Assembly: GCA_028872645.1 (NCBI GenBank)
Contig: JAPKDK010000067.1
Location: forward strand, 1-11,997
Direction: 5' to 3'
Length of the DNA: 11,997 nucleotides
Source: Verrucomicrobiota bacterium
GTDB taxonomy: Bacteria > Verrucomicrobiota > Verrucomicrobiia > Limisphaerales > UBA1100
Below, piece by piece: positions 1 through 6,721 of the stretch. How positions within the stretch are numbered: the stretch's first letter is position 1; the number at the start of each line of letters is the position of its first letter. Below the pieces are notes generated by a model. The model was given only the letters and a program-made list of their open reading frames with translations. It made no database searches and was not told the origin of the DNA. The position numbers and the translations under genes are program-made.

Positions 1-66
1 GCTCGGTAACGTGTTGCTACAAATTGGCGTCTATGCTACACAACTTCCCAGAGGAGTTTTGAGAAT

Positions 67-435
67 ATGAAGATGAAAAAATCAAAAATGCGCGGTTTCA
101 CATTGGTGGAAATAATGATTGTGGTGGCGATCATCGGCCTCTTGGCTGCGGTGGCTATCCCAAATCTGTTGCAGGCCAAAAAAGAAAGCCAAATCACCGG
201 TTGCAGGCAAAACTTGGGAACCATCAAGGCTGCCATCATCCAGTATGGTTTCGACAAAAGCGATGATCAAGAGGTGACGATGGACGATATTGTTAAGTAC
301 ATGAACCGTCCGCCCAAATGTCCTTCGGGTGGCGAGTATGAAGTGACCATCGTGGGCGAGGATCCAACTTGCACCATCGAAGGGCACTCACTGTATAAGG
401 AGGATATGGAAGAAGAGGAAGAGGGGAGGCGTTGA
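67..435 (+). CDS. Type IV pilin / type II secretion pseudopilin-like protein
   Basis: A 122-residue prepilin-like protein. The N-terminus has a short basic leader ending in MRG, then FTLVE and a hydrophobic helix to about residue 31. This is the class III signal: prepilin peptidase should cut G10|F11 and methylate F11, and E15 is the conserved Glu at +5. The mature protein would be a pilus or T2SS pseudopilus subunit anchored in the inner membrane. The C-terminal part has Cys46, Cys85 and Cys102 in a KCPSGGEY...PTCTIEGH signature that I associate with pilin-like proteins of Verrucomicrobiota and relatives. The tail is very acidic (EEEEE near 115-119). GAGGAG at 51-56 is a well-placed ribosome binding site for the ATG; a second ATG at 73 is possible. 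A weak TTGCTA/TACACA pair (14-19, 37-42, spacing 17) could be a promoter. The next gene is a paralogue 3 bp away. Family firm; which pilus or secretion machine it serves is not visible. Confidence 0.9.
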   Translation: MKMKKSKMRGFTLVEIMIVVAIIGLLAAVAIPNLLQAKKESQITGCRQNLGTIKAAIIQYGFDKSDDQEVTMDDIVKYMNRPPKCPSGGEYEVTIVGEDPTCTIEGHSLYKEDMEEEEEGRR

Positions 436-438
436 TCC

Positions 439-792
439 GTGGCCGGATCTGCTAATACGCGCGGGTTCGGAGTGGTGAATTGGCTGTTGGGGCTGGCAGT
501 GTTGGGGTTGGCATTGGCGGTGTTCATCCCGTACACGGTGGGTGATAAACAGGATCGCAGTATTCTGATCTGCGTAAAAAATCTCCGCGAACTCGATAAG
601 GCCATGCGCTTGTGGCAGCTCGATAATCAGAAGGATACTTTGTCCGCCGTCACGTTGGAGGAAATCATCCCTTACTTGAAAGACGGCGAAGCGCTCAAGT
701 GCCCGTTGGTCGGTCAGTACATCGTCACCGGGCTCACCAATCCGCCCTCCTGCACTATCCCCGGCCATGCGTTGGTCAACGAAGGGGAGTGA
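439..792 (+). CDS. Degenerate pilin-like paralogue of the preceding gene
   Basis: A 117-residue protein starting at GTG, with GGGGAGG (423-429) as ribosome binding site nine bases upstream. It is a paralogue of the upstream pilin: both have a hydrophobic N-terminal helix, a C-x2-NL motif (Cys45), a V-T-[ML]-[DE]-[DE]-I stretch, and a KCP...[GQ]-x-Y...SCTIPGHAL C-terminus (Cys88, Cys105). The N-terminus keeps RGF (G9|F10), but what follows is FGVVN, so the +5 position is Asn14, not Glu. It may be a minor pseudopilin (GspK-type pilins also lack Glu5), an uncleaved membrane protein, or a decaying copy; the frame is intact and Cys positions are kept, which argues against decay. It is presumably co-transcribed with the first pilin. 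Its stop codon is directly followed by the stop of convergent gluQ, with no terminator between. Confidence 0.75.
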   Translation: MAGSANTRGFGVVNWLLGLAVLGLALAVFIPYTVGDKQDRSILICVKNLRELDKAMRLWQLDNQKDTLSAVTLEEIIPYLKDGEALKCPLVGQYIVTGLTNPPSCTIPGHALVNEGE

Positions 793-1598
793 TTATCCCC
801 ACTGCGCCCGCAATATTTCGGGCGTATTCCCTCGCGCGCGCAACTCGCGCAGACTAAGCGCATCGTGGCGTTTGGCGAGGCGTTCACCGTTTTCGTCATG
901 CATTAAATCGCAGTGATAAAACGCGGGTGGCGTGAGGTCGAGCGCGCGGTAGAGCAAAATTTGCCGCGCGGTGGATACCAGCAAATCCGCGCCCCGCACC
1001 ACTTCGGTAATTTCCATCGCGGCGTCATCCACCACCACGGCGAGTTGATACGCGGGCAGACCGTTTTTTTGCCAAACGGGGAAGTCCCCAAAATCATTTC
1101 CGGAAATGAATTTTTGCGGGCCAAAATGGGCGTCGGTGAATTCGATGGGCTCGTTTTCGGGCACGCGGAAGCGCCAGTTGAATTCGGTTGAGGGTTGAGG
1201 GTTGAGGGTTGATAGATTTTCCCGGCAGGTGCCGGGGTAAATGGGTTCGCCATCTTCACTATGGGGGGCGGTGGTGGCTTCGCGGATGTCTTTGCGCGAG
1301 CAGGCGCAGGGGAATAGATGGCCACTGGCACGGAGGGTTTCAAAGGCGGTGCGGTATTCGGGCATTCGCTCGGATTGATCCATGGGTTCGCCTTCCCATT
1401 CGAGGCCGAGCCAGCGGAGGTCTTCCAAAGTGGTGGCGCGGAATTCGGGTTTGCAGCGGGCGGAATCAAGGTCTTCGTTACGATAGAGCAGGGTGCCGTC
1501 GTGTTGGAGCGCGCGTTCTTGGGCGATCCAAAACGTGCGCGCATGACCGAGGTGCAAATAGCCGGTGGGCGTGGGGGCGATGCGACCGCGGTATTTCA

Positions 1599-1599
<1 letters not shown>
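793..1599 (-). CDS. gluQ: Glutamyl-Q tRNA(Asp) synthetase (GluQ-RS)
   Basis: A 268-residue class I synthetase-like protein that in characterised members activates glutamate without tRNA and transfers it to the queuosine of tRNA(Asp). Visible features are the HIGH motif as HLGH (residues 16-19, in IAPTPTGYLHLGH), a zinc-site pattern C98-x-C100...Y121-x3-C125 typical of this family, and a KMSKS-like LAKRH at 241-245. There is no anticodon-binding domain, which separates it from GltX, also in this window. The ATG at 1599-1597 is preferred to a TTG one codon earlier; it overlaps the TGA of the upstream aguB-like gene as TGATG, suggesting translational coupling. Residues 130-138 (STLNPQPST) are encoded by a 7-bp tandem repeat just after the zinc site, where an insertion looks tolerated. 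Family identification is strong; the link with aguB looks only positional. Confidence 0.9.
1186..1213. repeat. Heptanucleotide tandem repeat inside gluQ
   Basis: Four head-to-tail copies of GGTTGAG as read on the plus strand: 1186-1192, 1193-1199 and 1200-1206 are identical, and 1207-1213 differs only in its last base. On the coding strand it is CTCAACC and specifies STLNPQPST within GluQ. The unit is not a multiple of three, so gain or loss of one or two units would shift the gluQ frame, whereas three units (21 bp) would not. This is a directly visible short sequence repeat. Confidence 0.95.
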
Positions 1600-2507
<908 letters not shown>

Positions 2508-2659
2508 TGTTTGCAGGTAGGGGCGATGGTGTTGAAACGGGCTGTCAAGTCAAGCTTGTGCTGAAAAAACAAGGGTAATTGCGAATATCTTTTCGGCCTG
2601 AACGCTGTTTTTCCCTTGCGAAATGGCCACGCGTGTCCTTTTACTGCCCGCAGTTCGCA

Positions 2660-2675
2660 GCGCGACACTTCGCGC
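2660..2675 (+). promoter_or_regulatory. Small leader hairpin upstream of the HU gene
   Basis: GCGCGA (2660-2665) and TCGCGC (2670-2675) are perfect inverted repeats around a four-base loop, ending 15 bases before the AGGAG ribosome binding site. It would form a stable hairpin in the HU mRNA leader or could be a protein site. The 2508-2703 gap is otherwise shared by the divergent aguB-like and HU starts; I see no convincing sigma70 promoter in it. Role is inference only. Confidence 0.35.
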
Positions 2676-2703
2676 CGACCACTTAACCAAAGGAGAAATA
2701 CAA

Positions 2704-2994
2704 ATGGCGAAAATGACAAAGACCGCAACTATTGCAGCCGTCGCAGAAGCGGCTGACATCTCAAAGATCCAAGCCAAGGCGGCGATGGACGAAATTGCCA
2801 GCTTGGCTCATGCCAACGCTAAAGATGGCTTCGTCATCCCCGGCATCGGCAAAGTATCTGTCCGGCAAACCAAAGCTCGCAAAATGATCATGCGCTTCGG
2901 TCCCAATGAAGGCAAGGAAATCGACGTAGAGGCGAAAACTAAGCTAAAGTTCACCTTTCTCAAGGCGGCCAAAGAGGCAATTTTAAACGACTAA
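2704..2994 (+). CDS. HU/IHF-family DNA-binding protein
   Basis: A 96-residue nucleoid protein of the HU/IHF fold. The N-terminal half (residues 1-45, Ala-rich helices with AKAAMDEIASLAHANAKDG) is the dimerisation region, followed by the diagnostic FVIPGIGKVSV beta segment, a basic arm (RQTKARKMIMRFGPNEGKEI) and a C-terminal helix (FLKAAKEAI). It should bind and bend DNA non-specifically as a dimer. The arm lacks the common RNPxTG(E/K) tip sequence of HU and has RFGPNEGKE instead, although a Pro is still present. The start is set by a strong AGGAG at 2691-2695, nine bases from the ATG; an in-frame upstream ATG at 2623 lacks this support. The gene is monocistronic, ending in a clear terminator, and divergent from the aguB-like gene. 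I cannot tell HU from IHF-like paralogues here. Confidence 0.9.
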   Translation: MAKMTKTATIAAVAEAADISKIQAKAAMDEIASLAHANAKDGFVIPGIGKVSVRQTKARKMIMRFGPNEGKEIDVEAKTKLKFTFLKAAKEAILND

Positions 2995-3010
2995 TCAGCC
3001 CTTTCCCAAC

Positions 3011-3038
3011 AAGGCGCTCCCACGGGGGCGCCTTTTTT
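3011..3038 (+). terminator. Rho-independent terminator after the HU gene
   Basis: A ten-base-pair stem (AAGGCGCTCC, 3011-3020, with GGGGCGCCTT, 3025-3034; one G-U pair) with loop CACG and a T-run to 3038. It lies 16 bases after the HU stop and insulates it from panE. Confidence 0.92.
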
Positions 3039-3065
3039 GTTGGTTTTTTGGGTAAATCACAGGCG

Positions 3066-4034
3066 ATGAAAATCGGTGTCATCGGTGCGGGCGCGGTGGG
3101 CGGATTTTATGGCGGCAAACTCTGTCGCACGGGCGAGGATGTACACTTTTTGCTGCGCGGTGATTATGAGGCGGTAAACTCCCGCGGCCTCCGCATCGAC
3201 AATGCCGATGGCGATTTCACCGTGTACCCGAACGCGCACGATTCGCCCGAAGCCATCGGCCCGTGCGATCTTGTGCTCGTCGCACTCAAGACCACTGCCA
3301 ACGAACACTACGCCAAACTCATCACCCCACTCGTGGGCAAACACACCGCCATCCTTTGCCTGCAAAACGGCCTCGGCAATTACGAGCAACTCGCCGAACT
3401 CTTTGGCGCGGAAAAAATCCTCGGCGGTCTTTGCTTCGTGTGCCTCAACCGCTCCGCCCCCGGCGTCATCCAACACCTCGCCTTCGGCAAAATCATTATG
3501 GGCGAACATACCCGCCCGTCCCAAAAACGCACGCACGCTTTCGCCGCGCTGTTTAAGGAAGCCGGTGTGCCCTGTACCGTGGCCGATAATCTCGAACAAG
3601 GCCTCTGGGAAAAACTCGTTTGGAACATCCCCTTCAACGGGCTTGGCGTAGCCGCCGCCGTCGGCTTGCCCGCGCTCAAAGGTGAGCCGCTGAGCGGAAC
3701 TCCCGGCTCCGCGTGGTCTACCGACCAACTCCTGGCGCATCCCGAATGGGAAGATTGGGTGCGCGCTTTGATGGATGAAATCATTGTTGTCGCCAACGCC
3801 AAATCCCTCGATCTCGATCCTGCGCTGGCGACAACTATGATCGAACGCACCCGCGCAATGGGCACTTATCGCGCCTCCACCCTCATTGATTTCGAAAATG
3901 GGAAACCGCTGGAAATCGAATCCATGTTCCACGAACCCCTCCACCAAGCCCAAGCCACCGGCGTTCCCGTGCCACGATTGGAAGCGCTTTGTGTTGTTTT
4001 GGGGAAACTCGCTGGTTATCTTCCGCACCCATGA
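3066..4034 (+). CDS. panE: 2-dehydropantoate 2-reductase (ketopantoate reductase)
   Basis: A 322-residue protein of the ApbA/PanE family that reduces 2-dehydropantoate to pantoate with NADPH in pantothenate (coenzyme A) synthesis. The N-terminal Rossmann motif is MKIGVIGAGAVGGFYG. The catalytic Lys is K183 in LWEKLVWN, with N187 and N191 nearby in the C-terminal helical domain. The Glu expected to bind the substrate is probably E283 in FENGKPLEIES. The length is slightly above the usual 290-310, with extra residues around 208-225 (KGEPLSGTPGSAW). The ATG at 3066 is chosen over a TTG at 3048 because the dinucleotide-binding motif begins right there; there is no obvious ribosome binding site. 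Its stop overlaps the gltX start as ATGA, so the two are likely coupled. PanE-family proteins can act on other 2-oxo acids, so the substrate is probable rather than shown. Confidence 0.88.
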   Translation: MKIGVIGAGAVGGFYGGKLCRTGEDVHFLLRGDYEAVNSRGLRIDNADGDFTVYPNAHDSPEAIGPCDLVLVALKTTANEHYAKLITPLVGKHTAILCLQNGLGNYEQLAELFGAEKILGGLCFVCLNRSAPGVIQHLAFGKIIMGEHTRPSQKRTHAFAALFKEAGVPCTVADNLEQGLWEKLVWNIPFNGLGVAAAVGLPALKGEPLSGTPGSAWSTDQLLAHPEWEDWVRALMDEIIVVANAKSLDLDPALATTMIERTRAMGTYRASTLIDFENGKPLEIESMFHEPLHQAQATGVPVPRLEALCVVLGKLAGYLPHP

Positions 4035-5365
4035 GCGTACGAGTCCGATTTGCCCCTAGCCCAACGGGCCACCTTCACATTGGCGGTGCCCGCACGGCAT
4101 TGTTCAATTGGCTTTACGCCCGACACACCGGCGGGCAGTTTGTGTTGCGCATTGAAGACACCGACGAGGAACGCAACACGCCCGAAGCCATCAACGTCAT
4201 CCTCGAAGGTCTCCGCTGGCTGGGCTTGGATTGGGACGAAGGCCCCGCCGGCGAAAGCAAAGGCAATCGAGGGCCGTATTTTCAATCGCAACGCGGCGAG
4301 ATTTATGCGCGCCACGTGGAGGCACTCAAAGCAAAGGGCCTGGCGTACGAGCACGAAGGCGCAATTCGGTTTCGGATGCAACGCGAGGCGATTACGATTC
4401 CGGATTTGGTTTGTGGTGATGTCGTTCGCGAGCTGACCGATCGCGAGCAGGAACAGCCGGACTTCGTCATCGTGCGGTCAGATGGCAAGCCGGTGTTTCA
4501 TTTGGTCAACGTCATCGACGACCTTGAGATGGGCATCACGCACGTCATTCGTGGCGAGGATCATTTGTCCAATACCGCCAAGCACATCGCGCTCTTTCGC
4601 GCGTTGGATGCGGAGCCACCGGCGTTTGCACATATCCCGCTGATTCTAAATAGCGACGGCAGTAAAATGAGCAAACGCGACGACGGCGCTTCGCTCGATG
4701 GCTGGCAGCAAACCCATTGTGTGCCCGAGGCGGTGGTTAATTATCTCAGCCTCCTCGGCTGGTCGCCCAAGGACGATTCGCAAGTGATGCCAATGGCCGA
4801 GATCATCGAGCGCTTTGACCTTCCGCAAATTAACCGCGCCAACGCCCGCTTCGACGTGAAGAAAATGCAGTGGATGAATTACGAGCATCTGCGCAACTTG
4901 CCGATGCCGCGCTACCGCCAACTCGCCAGCGAGGCCGGGATGGACTTTGGCGATGCCGCCGAGGATTACATCGAAGCCGCGCTGGTCACTTGCCAAAACA
5001 AAGTGAAACAAATCAGCGATCTTCCGGACTACTGCCGGTTCTATTTCACTGACGCTTTTGAGTACGACGAAGCGATGGCCGCAAAAGCGTTCGCGCCAGA
5101 AAATAAAGAGGGCTTCGCCAAACTCCGCGAACTTTTTGCCAACCTCGAATCCTTTGAGCCCGAGCTGACGGAAACCGCACTCAAGGCGTTGGCGGAAGAA
5201 TTGGACGTGAAAATTCGCGCACTGGTGATGCCCGCGCGTTGCGCCTGCACCGGCGTGAAAATCGGGCCGAGCCTGTATGACCTAATGGCAGTGCTCGGGC
5301 GCGACCGCGTGCTGGCGCGGTTCGACCGTGCGTTGGCGCGGATGGATGAATCGGGAGAGGGATGA
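4031..5365 (+). CDS. gltX: Glutamyl-tRNA synthetase
   Basis: A 444-residue class I aminoacyl-tRNA synthetase that charges tRNA(Glu), and in many bacteria tRNA(Gln) too. The N-terminus RFAPSPTGHLHIGGARTALF holds the HIGH motif (HIGG form usual in GluRS, 16-19). The KMSKS loop is KMSKR at 212-216. GEDHL/NTAKHI and the NYLSLLGWSPKDD segment are typical of GluRS. The C-terminal helical anticodon-binding domain is present and ends with ...LARFDRALARMDE; total length is a little shorter than the common 465-490. The ATG at 4031 is picked because it directly starts the conserved SVRVRFAPSPTG; it overlaps panE by ATGA, and its TGA overlaps the pgsA start in the same way. Whether it is discriminating or non-discriminating cannot be read here; gatCAB genes are not in the window. 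Confidence 0.96.
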   Translation: MSVRVRFAPSPTGHLHIGGARTALFNWLYARHTGGQFVLRIEDTDEERNTPEAINVILEGLRWLGLDWDEGPAGESKGNRGPYFQSQRGEIYARHVEALKAKGLAYEHEGAIRFRMQREAITIPDLVCGDVVRELTDREQEQPDFVIVRSDGKPVFHLVNVIDDLEMGITHVIRGEDHLSNTAKHIALFRALDAEPPAFAHIPLILNSDGSKMSKRDDGASLDGWQQTHCVPEAVVNYLSLLGWSPKDDSQVMPMAEIIERFDLPQINRANARFDVKKMQWMNYEHLRNLPMPRYRQLASEAGMDFGDAAEDYIEAALVTCQNKVKQISDLPDYCRFYFTDAFEYDEAMAAKAFAPENKEGFAKLRELFANLESFEPELTETALKALAEELDVKIRALVMPARCACTGVKIGPSLYDLMAVLGRDRVLARFDRALARMDESGEG

Positions 5366-5976
5366 CCACCGCCAACAAAGTCACCATTGGTCGCATCATT
5401 TTGGTGCCGTTTTTTGTGGTGCAAATGCTTTACTACTTTCGCACCGGCGATGAGTTGCACCGCTACCTCGCCATGGCGGCATTTCTGGTGGCCACTATCA
5501 GCGACGGAATTGATGGCTATCTCGCCCGCCATCACGGCCAAGCCACGCAGCTCGGTTCCTATCTTGACCCACTGGCGGACAAGTTATTGATGTTCGCCGG
5601 CTTCATTTTATTGAGCATCGATTTTGAGGAAAATCGCTTCGGCCAGCGCATCCCACTGTGGCTCACCGGCACGGTGATTGGGCGCGACCTCATCGTGGTA
5701 ACCGGTAGCGCGTTGCTTTACGCCACCATCGGCAACGTGAAAGTGAATCCGCTGTTCCTCAGCAAAGCGGCGGCGGTTTTGCAAATGGTGACCATCGGCT
5801 GGGTGCTGTGCAAATTTTCGCCCCTCGGCACCTTCTGGCTGGCGGCGGCAGCCGTGACTTGCACGGCCATCACTGGGCTGCTTTATGTGCGCGATGGTAT
5901 CCGGTATTTCAGCGAGCATCCCGTGGCGCATCCAAATCAGTCGGAAAGCAAAAAAGAATCCGACGAGGACGCTTGA
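5362..5976 (+). CDS. pgsA: CDP-diacylglycerol--glycerol-3-phosphate 3-phosphatidyltransferase
   Basis: A 204-residue integral membrane enzyme that makes phosphatidylglycerophosphate, the first step towards phosphatidylglycerol and cardiolipin. The CDP-alcohol phosphatidyltransferase signature DG-x2-AR-x8-G-x3-D-x3-D is perfect from D51 (DGYLAR) through G65 and D69 to D73 (LDPLAD). Hydrophobic segments surround it (about 9-25, 35-48, 75-87, 99-120, 125-150, 150-175). The start NKVTIGRI is typical for PgsA. The C-terminus is a hydrophilic, charged tail. GGGAGAGG (5353-5360) just before the ATG is the ribosome binding site, and the ATG overlaps the gltX TGA. It is followed 32 bases on by the peroxiredoxin. 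Other CDP-alcohol transferases share the signature, but sequence style and length favour PgsA. Confidence 0.9.
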   Translation: MTTANKVTIGRIILVPFFVVQMLYYFRTGDELHRYLAMAAFLVATISDGIDGYLARHHGQATQLGSYLDPLADKLLMFAGFILLSIDFEENRFGQRIPLWLTGTVIGRDLIVVTGSALLYATIGNVKVNPLFLSKAAAVLQMVTIGWVLCKFSPLGTFWLAAAAVTCTAITGLLYVRDGIRYFSEHPVAHPNQSESKKESDEDA

Positions 5977-6008
5977 CCCACTGTGCCTTCGATCACATTC
6001 TCACGCGT

Positions 6009-6500
6009 ATGGCACTCGGCCCCAACCTCACACTCAAAGCAGGCGACTTCGCGCCGGCCTTTACCGCGGCCACCAATGGCGGCGGCACGGTGACGTTGAA
6101 AAACTTCAAGGGCCGCCACGTGGTGCTTTTCTTTTATCCCAAGGACGACACGCCTGGCTGAACGAAAGAAGCCTGCGCGTTCCGTGATGAACACGCCGCA
6201 TTCGAGAAAGCCAACGCCGTGTTACTCGGCGTGAGCTGCGATCCCGTGGCTAAGCACGACAAGTTCGTGGCCAAATACGGTTTACCATTCTCGCTGCTCG
6301 CCGATGAAGACAAAACCATCGTGAACGCCTACGGCGTGTGGGGCCGCAAAAAATTTATGGGCCGCGAGTACGACGGCATCTATCGCGTCACCTTCCTCAT
6401 CAACCCCAAAGGCAAGATCCAAAAAATCTGGCCCAAAGTGAAGCCGGAAGAGCACGCGTCGGAAGTGTTGGGAGAAGTGTTGGGGAATGGTGAGGAGTGA
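6009..6500 (+). CDS. Peroxiredoxin of the BCP/PrxQ type, probable selenoprotein (in-frame TGA at codon 51)
   Basis: A 163-residue thioredoxin-fold peroxidase, if the TGA at 6159-6161 is read through. It should reduce H2O2 and organic hydroperoxides using thioredoxin. The first 50 codons (GDFAPAFTA... HVVLFFYPKDDTPG) and the codons after the TGA (TKEACAFRDEHAAFEKANAV) join in the same frame into the PrxQ active site. The TGA falls exactly where the peroxidatic Cys lies in the family (TPGCT), and Cys56 matches the resolving Cys five residues on. The rest is conserved (LLGVSCDPVAKHDKFV, FSLLADEDKTIVNAYGVWG, RVTFLINPKGKI). I infer selenocysteine at 51; a SECIS-like hairpin follows. TGA is an ordinary stop for most neighbours. 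Alternatives are a nonsense mutation or a sequencing error in a Cys codon. The ATG start matches family N-termini; no ribosome binding site is clear. It is probably the last gene of the panE-gltX-pgsA run. selA, selB and selC are not in the window. Confidence 0.85.
6174..6200 (+). promoter_or_regulatory. Candidate bacterial SECIS element
   Basis: Folded by hand. TGCG (6174-6177) pairs with CGCA (6197-6200), CG (6178-6179) with CG (6194-6195), and TTC (6180-6182) with GAA (6189-6191). C6196 and C6192-A6193 are bulged on the 3' side. The apical loop is CGUGAU (6183-6188), starting 21 bases after the TGA. Bacterial SECIS elements are known to need an apical loop of a few bases, with a G among its first two positions, at about 16-37 bases from the UGA; this fits. 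The bulges are on the other arm from the E. coli fdhF bulged U, so recognition by SelB is inference. Confidence 0.55.
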
Positions 6501-6563
6501 GTTGTCTTCCAACGGGACGGTTTCCGATGCGTGATCTCCACCACTCACTACTCTCTATTCCCC
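6482..6563. repeat. Imperfect inverted repeat across the end of the peroxiredoxin gene
   Basis: The 20 bases at 6482-6501 and those at 6544-6563 are inverted copies with three mismatches, separated by 42 bases. The left arm includes the stop codon of the peroxiredoxin gene. It has no T-run of its own, so it is not a standard terminator; it may be a REP-like or decayed palindromic element. Low-complexity GGTGAGGAGTGAG-type sequence contributes to the match. Confidence 0.4.
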
Positions 6564-6572
6564 ACTCACACC

Positions 6573-6602
6573 AAAAAACCCCAGCCATAGGCTAGGGTTT
6601 TT

Positions 6603-6604
<2 letters not shown>
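6573..6604 (-). terminator. Rho-independent terminator of tRNA-fMet
   Basis: On the minus strand CCCTAGCC-TAT-GGCTGGGG forms an eight-base-pair stem with one G-U pair, followed by six Ts. The same stem on the plus strand has a C-A mismatch at that position, which indicates selection for the minus-strand RNA. With T-runs on both sides it might also stop weak plus-strand transcription from the peroxiredoxin. Confidence 0.85.
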
Positions 6605-6679
<75 letters not shown>

Positions 6680-6684
6680 CGGGG

Positions 6685-6712
6685 AACATACCGGTCTATT
6701 CTCATCAGGCAA
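6685..6712 (-). promoter_or_regulatory. Candidate sigma70 promoter for tRNA-fMet
   Basis: On the minus strand, -35 TTGCCT (6712-6707) and -10 TATGTT (6690-6685) are spaced by 16 bases, with the -10 box ending five bases before the mature tRNA. Each box matches four of six consensus bases. Placement directly before a tRNA strengthens the call; experimental support is lacking. Confidence 0.5.
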
Positions 6713-6721
6713 GCGTTTTTT

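Noticed and set aside
2508..2703. Sigma70 promoters for the aguB-like and HU genes, such as a minus-strand TTGACA near 2543-2548
   Set aside because: No -10-like hexamer lies at 16-18 bases from the TTGACA or from the plus-strand TTGTGC/TTGCGA candidates.
3057..4028. Long minus-strand open frame (323 codons) opposite panE
   Set aside because: It is an antisense shadow of a gene with clear PanE motifs, has no recognisable domain, and reflects codon bias of the plus strand.
6159..6161. General reassignment of TGA as a sense codon
   Set aside because: TGA ends most other genes in the window at positions where the family length is complete.
6219..6500. Short separate gene starting at GTG 6219 as an independent peroxiredoxin fragment
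   Set aside because: The frame continues upstream through the TGA to conserved active-site sequence, so this is an internal codon of the whole peroxiredoxin.
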